In this document: in pieces, positions 1-11,536 of the stretch
Layout of the letters: each line of letters begins with the position of its first letter
Position numbering within the stretch: the first letter of the stretch is position 1
Notes under the pieces: model-generated
Told to the model about the DNA's origin: nothing
Seen by the model: only the letters and a program-made list of their open reading frames with translations
The model's database searches: none
NCBI RefSeq assembly: GCF_001625215.2
Contig: NC_030384.2
Location: forward strand, 31,546,527-31,610,526
DNA: 64,000 bases
Source: Daucus carota subsp. sativus
Lineage: Eukaryota; Streptophyta; Magnoliopsida; Apiales; Apiaceae
Reading direction: 5' to 3'
Position numbers and translations under genes: made by a program

Positions 1-55
1 AAATAAAACCCCCATATTCATTAAACAAGAAACTTCAAGGCAATTTTGAGCAAAC

Positions 56-226
56 CTGCCGATAGAGATTAAACAGTGCAGGAAAAGTCTTCTTCTTGGC
101 AAGATCACCAGAAGCACCAAGAACAACAATGGAAAGACACCCAATTTCAGGCACATTCTCTTCTTTCAAAACAGAATCATTTCTAAGAGGTGCTCTTTTT
201 TCAATACTCCATTTTTCAGATGTCAT
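56..226 (-). CDS. G6PD: Cytosolic glucose-6-phosphate 1-dehydrogenase, first coding exon (partial gene)
   Basis: This is the N-terminal coding exon of glucose-6-phosphate dehydrogenase, which makes NADPH and 6-phosphogluconolactone in the oxidative pentose phosphate pathway. The 57 codons read in frame from the ATG at 226 and end at CAG followed by a GT donor at 55-54, so the rest of the gene lies beyond the left edge. Residues 37-43 (GASGDLA) followed by KKKTFPALF are the dinucleotide-binding fingerprint of the family. The short N-terminus, without a transit-peptide-like stretch, and the EKR...L.NDS pattern match the cytosolic plant isoforms (Arabidopsis G6PD5/6). A probable 5'-UTR intron lies between a donor at 530-529 and an acceptor near 235, so a non-coding exon starts at 531. 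Family assignment is firm. Which of the two cytosolic isoforms it corresponds to is not decided. Confidence 0.93.
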
Positions 227-530
227 CTTCTATCTGATTTCACATACAACCACCAAACGTTACAATAAAAAACCATATTTGACTAAATATTCAGTAACAT
301 CATTATCAATAATTCAAAATTTAATAACTAATATTAAGGAAAAAATCAAGAAAGCTCAAGCCTCAAAAGGGTATTTAAAATCACTCCGTTTGAGCTCAAT
401 TCGCATCATTTGCATACAAAATAAACATAAAGATCAAAACTTTGTGACAGTTCTTGAACAAAAAATCATCACCAATAAATATAAGATCACAACATTAAAA
501 AAATGAACATAAAGAGCAAGAAGATCAGAC

Positions 531-640
531 CTGAAAGCAAATGATGCTTAAAGAAAAATATTAATGTTGCAGGGAGCAAAAAGTCTGGGAGAGAGATGTA
601 GTACCTAAAACAAATGATCTTGGTATGTATATATACACAC
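531..640 (-). promoter_or_regulatory. 5' leader exon and TATA region of the G6PD gene
   Basis: On the minus strand a CAG at 533-531 is followed by a GT donor, which fits a non-coding first exon spliced to the coding exon upstream of its ATG. A TATATA-rich tract at about 624-637, read on the minus strand, could be the TATA box, with transcription starting near 600. This placement is by eye only. Confidence 0.45.
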
Positions 641-730
641 GAGTAGAAAGAAAGATAGATACAAAGAGAGAAATGTAAGCAATAAGACTTTTATTTTCAA
701 GCAGGGGTTGATGATTCATTCGATTTTTAC

Positions 731-1298
731 AGCATTCTAAGCACCAACTAACTTTGTCCTCGTGTCTGCTGTTTTTTTAATTGTTTCATTTATCATTGTT
801 TTTCCTCCAAGCCGCCATAGTCGACACGACTAGAATAAAATTTACGCCTATATATTCGTGTGTTTACATTTCCTGTAAATTTGTCATATTTCTTTTAGTC
901 TATCTCAAATTTATTTATAACAAATATTACTCCAAATAATAATAATTATAATTAATTATATATATATATATATATTTATAACTACGATTATCTCTTTTAT
1001 TTTGTAACACAGGACTTCCTTGTACATACATGTCTTAAAACAATATGAGATAGTATTCGTTAAAAATAGACATGTAGAATATTATATAAAATTTATAAAA
1101 TATGTATAGGATTGTGTTTCTCATTTATTTTATTTTATTACGCAAGACGATTGTACTACCTTGCACATACATGTCCCGCACCAGCCTCGGAAGATAATGT
1201 TTGTTCAAAATGATTGGTTAAATTAGACCCGTGAAATATTATATAAAATTTATTAAATATATATAAATTGTGTTTCGACGAGGTTGTCTGCAAAGCTA
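731..1298. other. Intergenic, with an imperfect direct duplication
   Basis: No gene is visible. Two diverged copies of a roughly 120-140 bp unit lie at about 999-1119 and 1134-1274. Both carry ACATACATGTC near the start and ATATTATATAAAATTTAT near the end. A TA microsatellite sits at about 957-976. The block lies between the G6PD promoter and the Helitron that starts at 1299. Confidence 0.5.
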
Positions 1299-2658
1299 TC
1301 AATATACTTATATAAAGGAGAAGCGAGGGGCGTGTAGGTGGCGCCTCTCAAATCGCTCCGTTCTATTTTTCTAATTTTCTGAATTTTTTGGATGAAAAAT
1401 ATCAAAAATTAGAACTACCTTTTTTAGTTTCGGGTATATTAGAAGCAAATTTCAGAATCTGATTTTGTTTCAGATTATTTATGGAATATAGTCGTTTAAA
1501 AGTTTTAATTTGATTTTGTTTCAAATTATTTAATTATGGGAAAGAGTAGCACGCAAGTCTCTCTGCAGTTATAAATACCCCTATAGATTGTAGGATTTTG
1601 GATCATCTAAACACAACCTATTCTCTCTCAATACCACAACTCTAGCTCTCTCTGGTGATAGTTCTCTTGCTTGATTTCTAACTCAGTGATGCCGTTTTTC
1701 TGCAACGACAAGTGAAGGCAGTTTATATAGTTTTAAAAAAAATAAAGGTTGTTGCAAGCAAAGGTATCGCTATGTGGGAGTCGACAAATTGAAACAGGGG
1801 GGAAAAATATAGTCTTGACATGATATTGATGGATGATATCAATAAATTAACTAATAGTGATGTATGTTTGTTGGTTATTCTTTTATAATATTTGTTTTGT
1901 TCATCGGACATGTTTGTTGTTTTTAATTTTTATATGATTTACTTTGTATATAACACAGTATGGTGAAGTGAGGGGCGTGTAGGTGGCGCCTCTCACATCA
2001 CTCCGTTTTATTTTTCTAATTTTCTGGAATTTTTGGATGAAAACTATCAAAAATTAAAACTACCTTTTGTAGTTTCGGGTATATTAGAAGTAAGTTTCAG
2101 AATCTGATTTTGTTTCAAATTATTTACGGAATATAGTAGCTTGAAAGTTTTAATCTGATTTTGTTTCAGATTATTTAATTATGAAAAAGAGTAGCACACA
2201 AGTCTCTCTACACCTATAAATACCCCTATAGATAGCAAGGTTTTGGATCATCTAAACACAAGCTCCTTTCTCTTAATACTACAACCTCACGGATTTAAGT
2301 TAGATGTTTTTGTGCACAATCAATCCAAAAAATTTGACGGAAGGTGACAATGTAAGAACATGATTACCTTACAAAAACACAAATAAAATTAAGATTCGTC
2401 GTACTTTAAATTGTTAATTACATGTATTATTTTATTTTATTTTTTTTCACCATGAATTATAGTCCAAATTTGCAATTAGTATTGGTATTACATCAAGATT
2501 TTTATAATATAAAATTAATTTTATCATACAAATATTAATTTTGAAACGTTAATATAGTTTTTATAAATAGCCACAACATTATTTTATTCTACAAATATTA
2601 ATATTTAATCCTTAATATAATTTTTATAGGCCGCCGCAACGCGCGGTTTCTCAACTAG
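1299..2658 (+). mobile_element. Non-autonomous Helitron, 1360 bp
   Basis: The element begins with TC preceded by A (1298) and ends with CTAG at 2655-2658 followed by T (2659), the A|TC...CTAG|T target arrangement of plant Helitrons. Eight bases before the CTAG is a short GC hairpin (CCGC/GCGG arms at 2634-2637 and 2643-2646), the usual Helitron 3' signal. The 5' end reads TATATAAAGGAG-like purine-rich sequence and then GGCGCCTCTCA. No helicase/Rep coding is present, so it is non-autonomous. The first ~320 bp (1319-1640) are repeated at about 1965-2290. Each copy has a TATA-like ATAAATACCCCTATAG motif. Confidence 0.75.
1965..2290 (+). repeat. Second internal copy of the Helitron 5' region
   Basis: From AGTGAGGGGCGTGTAGG to the ATCTAAACACAAG tract this segment repeats the element's own 5' region (1319-1640) with scattered substitutions. 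It lacks the terminal TC motif, so it is not an independent 5' terminus. It most likely reflects an internal duplication or a nested truncated copy. Confidence 0.65.
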
Positions 2659-3920
2659 TATCTTTAAAAGTAGTATATTTCTATTGTTCATATTATTAAT
2701 AAAATATACTACTTGAATATAGTAACAGATGATCAGACATTTCACTGCGCTTATATACATATTCGACAAATTTAGTCGATATAAGTTTTTCAGTGGAATG
2801 AAAAAATGAAATCCAGTTCTTTCTAACAATTTTTTATGTTCAAGGCTCCTTTATAAAAGAATCAAACACATTTTTTTTTTCGAGATAGTCTATCTTTTTC
2901 GAGTTAGTCGATCTTGAGTCGAATTTGATCATAGTCAAGTTGTTCACAAACAATTTTTACATAAACTTAACTGATACTTAGTTATAAAATATAATTAAAA
3001 ATCTTATAATTTACATCCATATTAATATCGCACTGTCATGATAATCATATAGTTGTGCTTACACATGACTCAAACATTTGTAATGTATTTCTTAATCGCC
3101 CGATTATAATCTATAAAACATTATTTATAATTTAACAAATTAATCCATATTAAATGTCATAATAATCATGTACTCACATATGTTCGATAAAGTATACATT
3201 TGTTCTTATCTCATGTCATAGATCATTTTTAATGTTAAGATTTCAATGATTTGGAGATTTTAATTTAAAATATATTAATTATCCATAATATTTTGAATTT
3301 TAAAATATATACAATACCTGAGCTAAGTTGAGTCAAACGAATTCAAATTAAATTCGAATCTATCTCAAATTAAATGAGCCCAATTGATAAAAAATTCTAC
3401 TTGAATTCATTTACAAATTTAATATATTTCATTTTGAAAACTAGACTTTTTTTATTAAATACACAAAATCGAACTCATTTAAACAAGCTCTCAACTCAAA
3501 TTTTTTGTTCAAGAAGGAGCTTGTTTCATTTGTTTGCCACAAACAACCATTACTATTGGGTGGTTAGAAACATGGAGAAATATTACCAGTATTATACTAC
3601 GATTGATTATTATTGTTGTGCCATGTGTGATAGGAGGGGTTCAAAAGATGGTTGACCCACGAGACTTGGATCCCATCTCAGTGATCTCACTGCTGTAAAC
3701 TCTAAACTCAGGACTTGTTCAGCTCTTTTGCTTTTAGCCCACCAGTGAGTCAATAATCTATTCATCTCTGACCATATTACACTACACGCCTTTGCCTTCT
3801 TCTAGAACGTAGGACATTTGTTAAGTTTGTTCTGCATGCCACACTTAATACTATAATAACCCCCTTGACACCCGGCACCTTCATTCCCATCTCGACTGTT
3901 ACTCTGTTTAATAATAAAGC
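2659..3920. other. AT-rich intergenic stretch, no gene seen
   Basis: The open frames here are short, low in complexity and match no family I know. Only AT-rich sequence and homopolymer runs are visible. Confidence 0.6.
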
Positions 3921-4349
3921 TTCACACATAGAGCTGTAATTCGAGCCGGGCGGCTCGCGAGCTCGCCCGGCTCGAACTCGTTTAAGTAGGCTCGACTTCG
4001 GCTCGTTTAGTTGAACGAGCCGAGCTCGGGCAAAGGTTCCGACTCGTTTAATTAAATGACCCGGCTCGGCTCGACTCGTGAAATTAAACGAGCCGAGTTC
4101 GGGTAGAGGTTTAAGCTCGATTAAGTGTAAAATTAAACGAGCCGCTCGCCCGACTCGCTAAAACCGGCTCGTTTAGCTAAACGAGCCGGCTCGACTCGAC
4201 TCGTGAAATTAAACGAGTCGAGTTCGGGTAGGGATTTAGGCTCGATTAGTTAAACGAGCCGGCTCGGCTCGACTCGATTAACTTCGGCTCGAATTACGCC
4301 CGGCTCGAAACTCGGCTCGCTCGGCCCGAATTACACCCCTATTCACACA
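3921..4349. mobile_element. hAT-type non-autonomous element with 8-bp target duplication
   Basis: The element spans 3929-4341 (413 bp) and is flanked by a perfect 8-bp duplication TTCACACA (3921-3928 and 4342-4349), the hAT signature. The ends match as inverted repeats: the left end reads TAGAGCTGTAATTCGAGCCG and the right end, on the opposite strand, TAGGGGTGTAATTCGGGCCG. The interior is almost entirely iterations of short palindromic units around GGCTCG...CGAGCC with TTTAATTAAA-like spacers. There is no coding potential. Confidence 0.82.
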
Positions 4350-5895
4350 AATCACAACTCATTCGCAGTTTCGCACCATCTTCTTCACAATAAACAAATA
4401 AATAAACAATCGTGTGCCCAGACTCTAGTATAATTCATATCTGTATTAAAATTATAAAACATGGTCGATAGTGTTTGATAAAATCATTGACTAGATTTAT
4501 CTAAATCCCGGAGTTGTAAATTATTCTCTCGGCTTTTTTTTAGTTGTAAATTAATACTCCTATAATTAATATTTAATTTTGATCTTTTATAGAAATTTTA
4601 TTAAAACACCATTTTTTTTGGGTTTGTCTAGTGTGTGTGCATGGACACATGCTATGCGCATGATACTCAATTTTATAGATTTGAGACATTTTGATTGGTG
4701 TGGTTGTTACATATGCAAAGAGGTCCATCATTATTATTGAAAAACAATAACTAATCAAAATGAGTCGAACTTATGAAATTTAGTACTTAGCATGTGCCCA
4801 TGACCCCGCACTAGAAAAATCATTTTTTTTATACCGAAAGCAGGCAGTAACAAGAAATTTAATGAGAACAAGCGTAAAAGTCTAGTACCCACATGTGTGA
4901 CCGTGTGAGTGCTTTGATTAATTTGAACCACTTTCTAAGATCCAAGTAGAAAATATATCTGATGAAGAAAAATTCAAAAAATAAAGGAAACTTCTTGTTT
5001 TGTTCAATTCAAGACTTTCAAACTAAGTTGAATGTTAAATTTTGACTTCACCCATGATATCAGCAGATATGTAATAGTATCTCTGTACAAGTTTTATATT
5101 GTATATATCACATGAACAAATTCATGGAGTATATGATAATTATTGTTTAGGTTATTTCCTCGATTTCCACCTTTCCGGAAGCTTGACTAAAGATTATTTT
5201 GGTGCTTAATATATGTATAACGTGGACCATACCATCCTCTTTCCGTCTGCTGAATGGAACTCGTGCTTCCTTCACAGATATTTAACTTACTTGACATTTT
5301 ATTATTATATATTATAATCAGATATGATAATGAACTTTAAATACAATAAAAAAAAAATTCTATATCATCATCTCTTCAGAACCCACCTCCCACACACTCA
5401 ATCCATATCGGACCCATTAAAAGTCTTAACAAGACTCTGGATAGGACTCAAAGAATTTTAAAAATATGAATTTACGTTTAAGTTTATATTTAGTAGTTTA
5501 TATTCCCTTCGCTTCTTTTACATGTCAATTTTGACTTTTGATTAGTCAATTAACTGAAATTTACATGTATCATATAATTGGACAAAATAATAAAAATTAT
5601 ATCATGAAAAAATATATTTAATTTGTTTCAATATACAACTTTCAGATTTTAATGATAATAAATAGATAATTTATAATTTTTAATCGAAAATTGGTCAATT
5701 ATACTCCTTCAAAATCAAAATGCAATTAGGCTAAAACTCAATATTTTCAAACAAATCGAATGAGATGATGAGCTAAAAACTCCCGACATATCCCACGCTA
5801 ACCTTAACCTAAAGTCCGCTAACCTTAACCTAAAGTCCCGTGTTGGTGACTCGCTTGGTCTTCCCGGTTCTTGAGTCATGATATAAAAGGTTAAG
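4350..5895. other. Intergenic, with a Stowaway remnant and a small tandem repeat
   Basis: No gene is visible. From about 5499 (TTCCCTTCGCTTCTTTTAC) to about 5715 the sequence resembles decayed Stowaway MITEs seen intact elsewhere in the window, but the right terminal repeat is not clean. At about 5800-5845 a 21-bp unit (core CTAACCTTAACCTAAAGTCC) occurs twice in tandem. The rest is AT-rich and featureless. Confidence 0.45.
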
Positions 5896-7052
5896 TGGGT
5901 GTTTGGATACCATGCTTCTGGGCTTAAAAATGGCATAAGCCCACCTCCACTTATTTGCTGCCCGTTTGGCAAACTATATGAAGGGCTTAAATATTGTAAT
6001 AAAAGCCTAAGAAAAAAGCCAGAGAACCAAGCTTTTTTCCGGGACTTGACTTATATTTTCTTCCGTACAGTATTGCTTAATGTTTTAGATCCCATGCAAT
6101 TCTGATACTAAAGGCAATTCTGCTACTAAAGAAACATTGTAAAATCTGAAGTATATGAATCCACACACGAGACCATATATACGAGAGATGATCTCAAAAA
6201 AAATTTAATTAATTCATGACTCAAGATGCATAATAAATCTTAAATTTATTATTATAATAATTTTTAATAATAAAATTTATATTTATAAAATATTTCATGT
6301 ATAAATAATAAAAGGTCTTATATTATTATAATTTATTTTTTAATAGAAACAAATTATTATATTATAAAATTGCGAAACTATACCAACTTATAAGTTAAGT
6401 TATCCAAACGCTTATAAAACTTCTGGTAGCTTATAAGTTATGATAACCAAACACTTCTGATAGTTTATAAGTTCACACCAACTTCTTACTTTTAATACAC
6501 TTCTTTATTTTAAGCAATAAGTCACTTCTTTTAAACTCAGCCAAACAGCTAGGGGTGATCGCGGTGCGGGCGGTGCGGTTTTTCGCTAAAACCGCGAACC
6601 AAACCGCGCATGCGGTTTGGTTGAAAACTCAAACCGCAACCGCACCACGCTAGCATAAAAACCACGTAAACCGCACCACAAAAATGCGGTGTGGTGCGGT
6701 GCGGTTTGTGCGGTTTGTATGCTTAAGAATAAATATTTTTAGTTGAAGTTAGAAATAAAATTTAAATATACAATAATTAAAAACTTTGCATGTAATGAAA
6801 TTGATATTTATCATTTCAGAGCTACAACAACTACTAAAATAACACAATCAAAAGTGTAAATATGATAATAAATATGAGTACTAACTATTAAGAGACATAT
6901 TATAATAATATAATAATTTCATACAAATTTGGTATAATAGTAATGCGAGATTGATAAAATAATAATTAACTATTATTTGAAGAGATTTAACAAACATATA
7001 TAACATAATTATAAATAATATATATGTATAATATAATTTTATTTAACAATCA

Positions 7053-7093
<41 letters not shown>

Positions 7094-7290
7094 ATTGCGG
7101 TGCGGTGCGGTTTGAACCGCACTACTAATATGTCAAACCGCAATCCGCACCGCACCGCGCGGTTTGTGAAAAATTCAAACCGCAACCGCACCACGAAAAT
7201 TAAAAACCACATTTTGTGGTGCGGTTTGGTGCGGTGTGGGCGGTTTATGCGGTTTGGGCGGTTTATGCGTCACCCCTACAAACAGCCCCT
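5896..7290. mobile_element. GGGTGTTTGG-type MITE, interrupted by a hAT element
   Basis: The outer element starts at about 5896 with TGGGTGTTTGGATACC and ends at about 7289 with CAGCCAAACAGCCCC, whose complement reads GGGGCTGTTTGGCTG. A possible TAAG duplication flanks it. Without the 729-bp hAT insertion and one target copy it would be about 650 bp. The same type of terminal repeat occurs at 8694-8938. The superfamily is not certain, because the short TIR and weak TSD do not decide between hAT and another class. Confidence 0.5.
6542..7286. mobile_element. hAT-type non-autonomous element nested in a MITE
   Basis: The element is 6550-7278 (729 bp), flanked by a perfect 8-bp duplication CAAACAGC (6542-6549 and 7279-7286). 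Its termini are TAGGGGTGA at both ends in inverted orientation. The two GC-rich arms (6550-6720 and 7098-7270) are built from repeats of GCGGTTTG/CAAACCGC and GGTGCGGT units. The middle is AT-rich and includes an (AT)n run at about 7058-7086. No coding sequence is seen. Confidence 0.85.
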
Positions 7291-8264
7291 AAGAATTCTC
7301 AATTTTTAATAATTTATTTTTATTTTTGAAATTTGATTTTATAAAAACGTAAAAGATCATTTTAAAATAATTTATAATATTTATTATATTAATAGATTTT
7401 ATATCCGATAATTTATGAATATAAAAAAATTCTAAGCACATAAAATAAAAATTACATTTCACTTATAAATGTCTTATCACTTATAAACACAAAACATTTT
7501 TTTTCAGCTTAGGCGAAATCCCTATAATTTGTGTCTGTATTTTATTTTGTTGGCAGACCATTTTTACTGAGCTTATAATCCACTTATTTTGACTGGTTTC
7601 CCTGACAGTGCCCCTTTAAATGCTTAAAACGAGCTTCACAATCAAATCCTTAATTTAGGCTTTTGTGGGACCTCAAACATAGTAGAGTATAAGTGACATT
7701 GCAGCCCAGTGCCAAATATTTGGGAATCTTGGCACCTAATTCCCACCTCCCACGTTGTTGTGTCCCCCCAAGTCAGGAATGCTCTAATTCCCCACCAGGA
7801 CTCCGTAAAATTGTTGTATTTTTCTCACCGTTCCGGGAGTTTCAACTAATTACTGAAAGCTGGGAGTTGGTCCCAAATGTCTTATATTTTAACACCAAAA
7901 TGTCTCTATTATTACCTTAAAATGTCTCTATTGTTACCTTCTAATATAATGACTCCAACTATCCCTTCAAAAGGCAACTTCGTGTTGTGCCTTATAAAAA
8001 AGTAACGTCAAGTCATGTTTTCAGTTGAAAACGCAACTTGAAGTCGTGTTTCCTATGAAAAATCAAAATACAATTTCAAATCATGTTTTGAAGTAACAGT
8101 TGAGACTATTATTCCAAAAAATGACATTGAGGCCCATTTAGCTTAAAATAGTGACTTTTGGAATTTTGTCCTCCTAAAAGCTTCACTAATAACATAAATA
8201 CATAATAGTGGTGGAATTTATACATTGGGCTTAGATATGCTAATATTTGAAACTCTTAATATGC
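7291..8264. other. Intergenic, no gene seen
   Basis: No supported gene. The longest frame (7693-7920) is low in complexity and unlike any family I recognise. The sequence downstream of the PUX1-like pseudogene is AT-rich. Confidence 0.5.
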
Positions 8265-8460
8265 ATCCCAGCCTTGTAGAGTGGTGGATAGCTATCGATC
8301 CCTTGTCTTGTTAACAATGCAAGATGTCGAGGGTTCAAGCCACCATGGAGTCTTCGAAGTCTCCGCATTTAAAATATCGAAATTGATCATAACTGAAAAT
8401 ACCTATTACTTGTTAAGATCAGACTTCTCACCCAGCGAAATTTGAAAAGAGCGTTTATAC
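8265..8460 (+). mobile_element. Probable tRNA-derived SINE at the 3' end of the PUX1-like gene
   Basis: At about 8274-8340 there is a tRNA-like head: an A-box-like TAGAGTGGTGG at about 8288 and a B-box-like GGGTTCAAGCC at about 8333, spaced as in a Pol III promoter. The sequence then runs to about 8460, where it meets the last recognisable codons of the PUX1-like gene. I could not find a convincing target duplication or poly(A) tail, so the ends are approximate. Confidence 0.4.
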
Positions 8461-8693
8461 TACTGGTTTGGAACTCTGGCGTGGGTTGGACAGGTTCCAC
8501 TTGTTCAGCTATGAGTTCCAGACCTTTCAATGCAATGATCTCCTCTTGAAGGAAGGAACTCGCTTCACTTGCACCATCATCATCTGGGGAAGCTAAAAGG
8601 CATATAAAATACTTAAGATGTTGACAAGAATAGATACGACTGATATCATATGTAAAAAAAAAAAAAAGAAGCAGAAGTTGAGGCTGACTTAGT

Positions 8694-8938
8694 GGGTGTT
8701 TGGCCCGGTCTTTTAAGCCTGGGCTTTGAACTTATAAGTTAGAAGCACTTATTTGTACCGTTTGTATAAAAAGTCAAGAAGTACGATAAAAAGCTACCAG
8801 CTTTTGTTTCATGGTTTGTACTTATTTCTCAAACACTTTAATCACATATAAGTCTTAACTTGCTTTTAACATCTACTTCACTTTTTTACTATAAGTAAAA
8901 ATCACTTATTTTAAGCTCACCCAAACGGCACCATTGAC
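8694..8938. mobile_element. MITE in an intron of the PUX1-like pseudogene
   Basis: The left end GTGGGTGTTTGGCCCGG and the right end CACCCAAACGGCACC are inverted repeats of the same GGGTGTTTGG type as the outer element at 5896-7290. TGACTT occurs just outside each end and may be part of the target duplication. The interior is AT-rich, with ACTTATAAGT-like motifs. There is no coding sequence. Confidence 0.5.
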
Positions 8939-11247
8939 TTCTTACATTTTATCTATTCATTTGATAAGATGATTCAGAGCCTATCTAGCCTCAAACTAAA
9001 GCAGTATAACAAAGCATATAACTAGAATTACTCAGATAAAGCAGGACAAGAATTAAGGATGATCAATGGAATAAAACAACAAAAAATAGGCTTCATTGAA
9101 TAAACCACAGAACCACTCTTGAACTGTAACTACAAGGATTAACATATAATATTTAATACATATAAATTATCTTCATAATTTCTTTTCCTGCATCATTAGG
9201 AAAGAGGAAAGCAAGATGCCCGTCAACTGAATGTAGGAGCTGAAAAGTTGACAATCCATGGATATCCTGACTATTTAACAAGTGAGTCACCATTTGGCCT
9301 ACAGAGTCACAGACACACAGGAATGAATGGACTCTGGTGTTGACAGTGTCATATTTGTAGAATTTTGATAAAACACATACCAAAATTTGAGAAACAGGAA
9401 CATAGAGTTTAGTATATTATCATTTACAGCAAAATTACAGATATGGGGCAAGTAAAAACTAAAAACTTGAAGGGCTTAAATTTCCAAATACAACAAAGCT
9501 TATAGAATAAACGTGATCAGTTGTAACTAACTAAATTTTTTTACCAATCAAGTGACGACTTCAATTTAGATCCCATTCCCATAGACGTTCTAGTAATAGA
9601 AGTATACTACAATGGTTCTTTAAAGGTAAAAAAAGATTCAATTCACATATATTGAACATTTAAAATACTTCCTATACCTATGGCTGTTTTTAGTGGCTGT
9701 GATTCAACCCTAAAACCCGAAACTGTTTCAAATCTGGGGAGGCTAGTTGTTACAAGGTTCTTTTTAGCCTGATTTCACTTAACTGTAGTATTTTGGAATC
9801 CATATTACCACTGCCTTACTGCCACATACAAAAGGTCTTGCAGATCTAGGTTCATTCCGAGCATCGCTAGTCGCAAGTGCCTTATACTCCAACATCATCG
9901 AACCTTTTAATCTTTTAAATGCATCATCATTCTTCAGTCTGGCCTAATTTATACCATAAATCACAACCGACATCTCCTTTGATGTTTGTTTCATTACTTT
10001 AAGTCTTCTTTCACACATGAAATTTTTTCAATGTCATACACATTACACAGACCTTCCATACGAGTTTGAGTGTATACGAGGGTCAAACTGTCTACAGGAC
10101 AGCAACATATATTTAAGAAAATAAATAGCCATGGGAAAAGATGCAAACTCAGATTATAACATTAATCTCTGGGAGTCATATGACACTAAGCATTCTTCTA
10201 AAGTTCGAGTAACTGTTCTGAAAACCACTGGTAAGATGTTAGCAATTGTGCACTACATAATCATATAGAAAAATGTAAGAATGGAGGAAAGTAATGTTGC
10301 AACTTATAGCTTACACAGTTACACTCCACTAATAAGAAACTGCATTTAGTAAACTAGATGCGTCATGTCCAATGTGGATAATAGGACAGGGATTTATAGT
10401 TCACAAGGGGATTTCTACACCCTTTTTTGTTCCTTTTTCTTATTCTGACAAATAGACATCAGAATATCAGTTAATTTTAAAATATAATATACAAGCCATA
10501 CAGTTTTTATCGCCAGCAATAGGTTGCATAAAATATAAGAGTGGGTCATCAAATAGAAGTAGGCAGTTCAATGTCTTTACGAAAGTTTAGGACAGCTATC
10601 CACAAAATCATGCATGGGGGCTGGAACATATTACAATAAATTTTGCATGTAGGAAATTTTTCACATGCCAGAAATCTGAGACCAAACAGATAGATACACC
10701 ATCATATTTGAATTTTAACTGTATCCATCCAGTTATGTGTTTGCAACTTTTATATAGTACCAAACAGATAAATGTAGCAAACATAAGGCTAAAAGCACAA
10801 TTATGTAAGATAATATATCATTATAATTCAACGTGACAATTTAAAACAATTAAGGATTTAAGGGTGCTTCAGACTGATCAAATGAGAATTTCACTTTCAG
10901 ACCATGAGCAAGCACTCTTTCCTTCTTGTATTGGTCTGTGTACACTAATGACTGACAAAAGAGATACTTTATTCATGAACTCAAGATGAAATGTAAAGTA
11001 ACCTTTTGGTAAATCCTGTGAAAAGTAAACAATTGCACCAGGAGCGAAGCCAGCAGAGTAGAAGTCCTGGGACATATCCTTAATTTGCTTCTTAGGAGGA
11101 GTGGTATCTGAAAGATGATTAAATATTTTAAGTTAAACACATATATACATACCTAATAAGAATTTTTTTTATATTCTTAATGCTTACATATATAAAATGG
11201 GAGCTCTGTCCGTGCAAGGACTTTCTTTAGAAGATCATATATGACTA

Positions 11248-11536
11248 TAATGTTGTGTTTGGTTAGAGCGAATGAAAATGGAGGGAATGGAATGAGATTT
11301 GAATGTATAATAATTTCATTCCTTCCAGCATTCCATTCCTATCACCCTTAACTAGAGCTCAAACCCTACATTTTGTGAAGGAATGCTCCATTTTTTATCA
11401 TACTTATATTCTACCCAAATCTTATCATACAAAATTTGCACTCACTCATATTTTCAAAGTCCTCCCTCCTACACTCTATTATTTTCTTTTATTTATACTC
11501 ATTCCATTCCATTCACCCCAACCAAACACAACATAA
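11248..11536. mobile_element. Harbinger-like MITE inside a coding exon
   Basis: The element is 11251-11533 (283 bp) with terminal inverted repeats TGTTGTGTTTGGTT and a 3-bp TAA duplication (11248-11250 and 11534-11536), which fits PIF/Harbinger or Tourist MITEs. It lies between the codons for FHPSESIQ and DLLKKVLARTELPFY of the PUX1-like UBX exon and so destroys that reading frame. It has no coding capacity of its own. The inner sequence is rich in GGAATG/CATTCC motifs. Confidence 0.8.

Noticed and set aside
3929..4341. CRISPR-like or satellite array
   Set aside because: The repeats are short, irregular and palindromic, with hAT termini and an 8-bp target duplication; the host is a plant.
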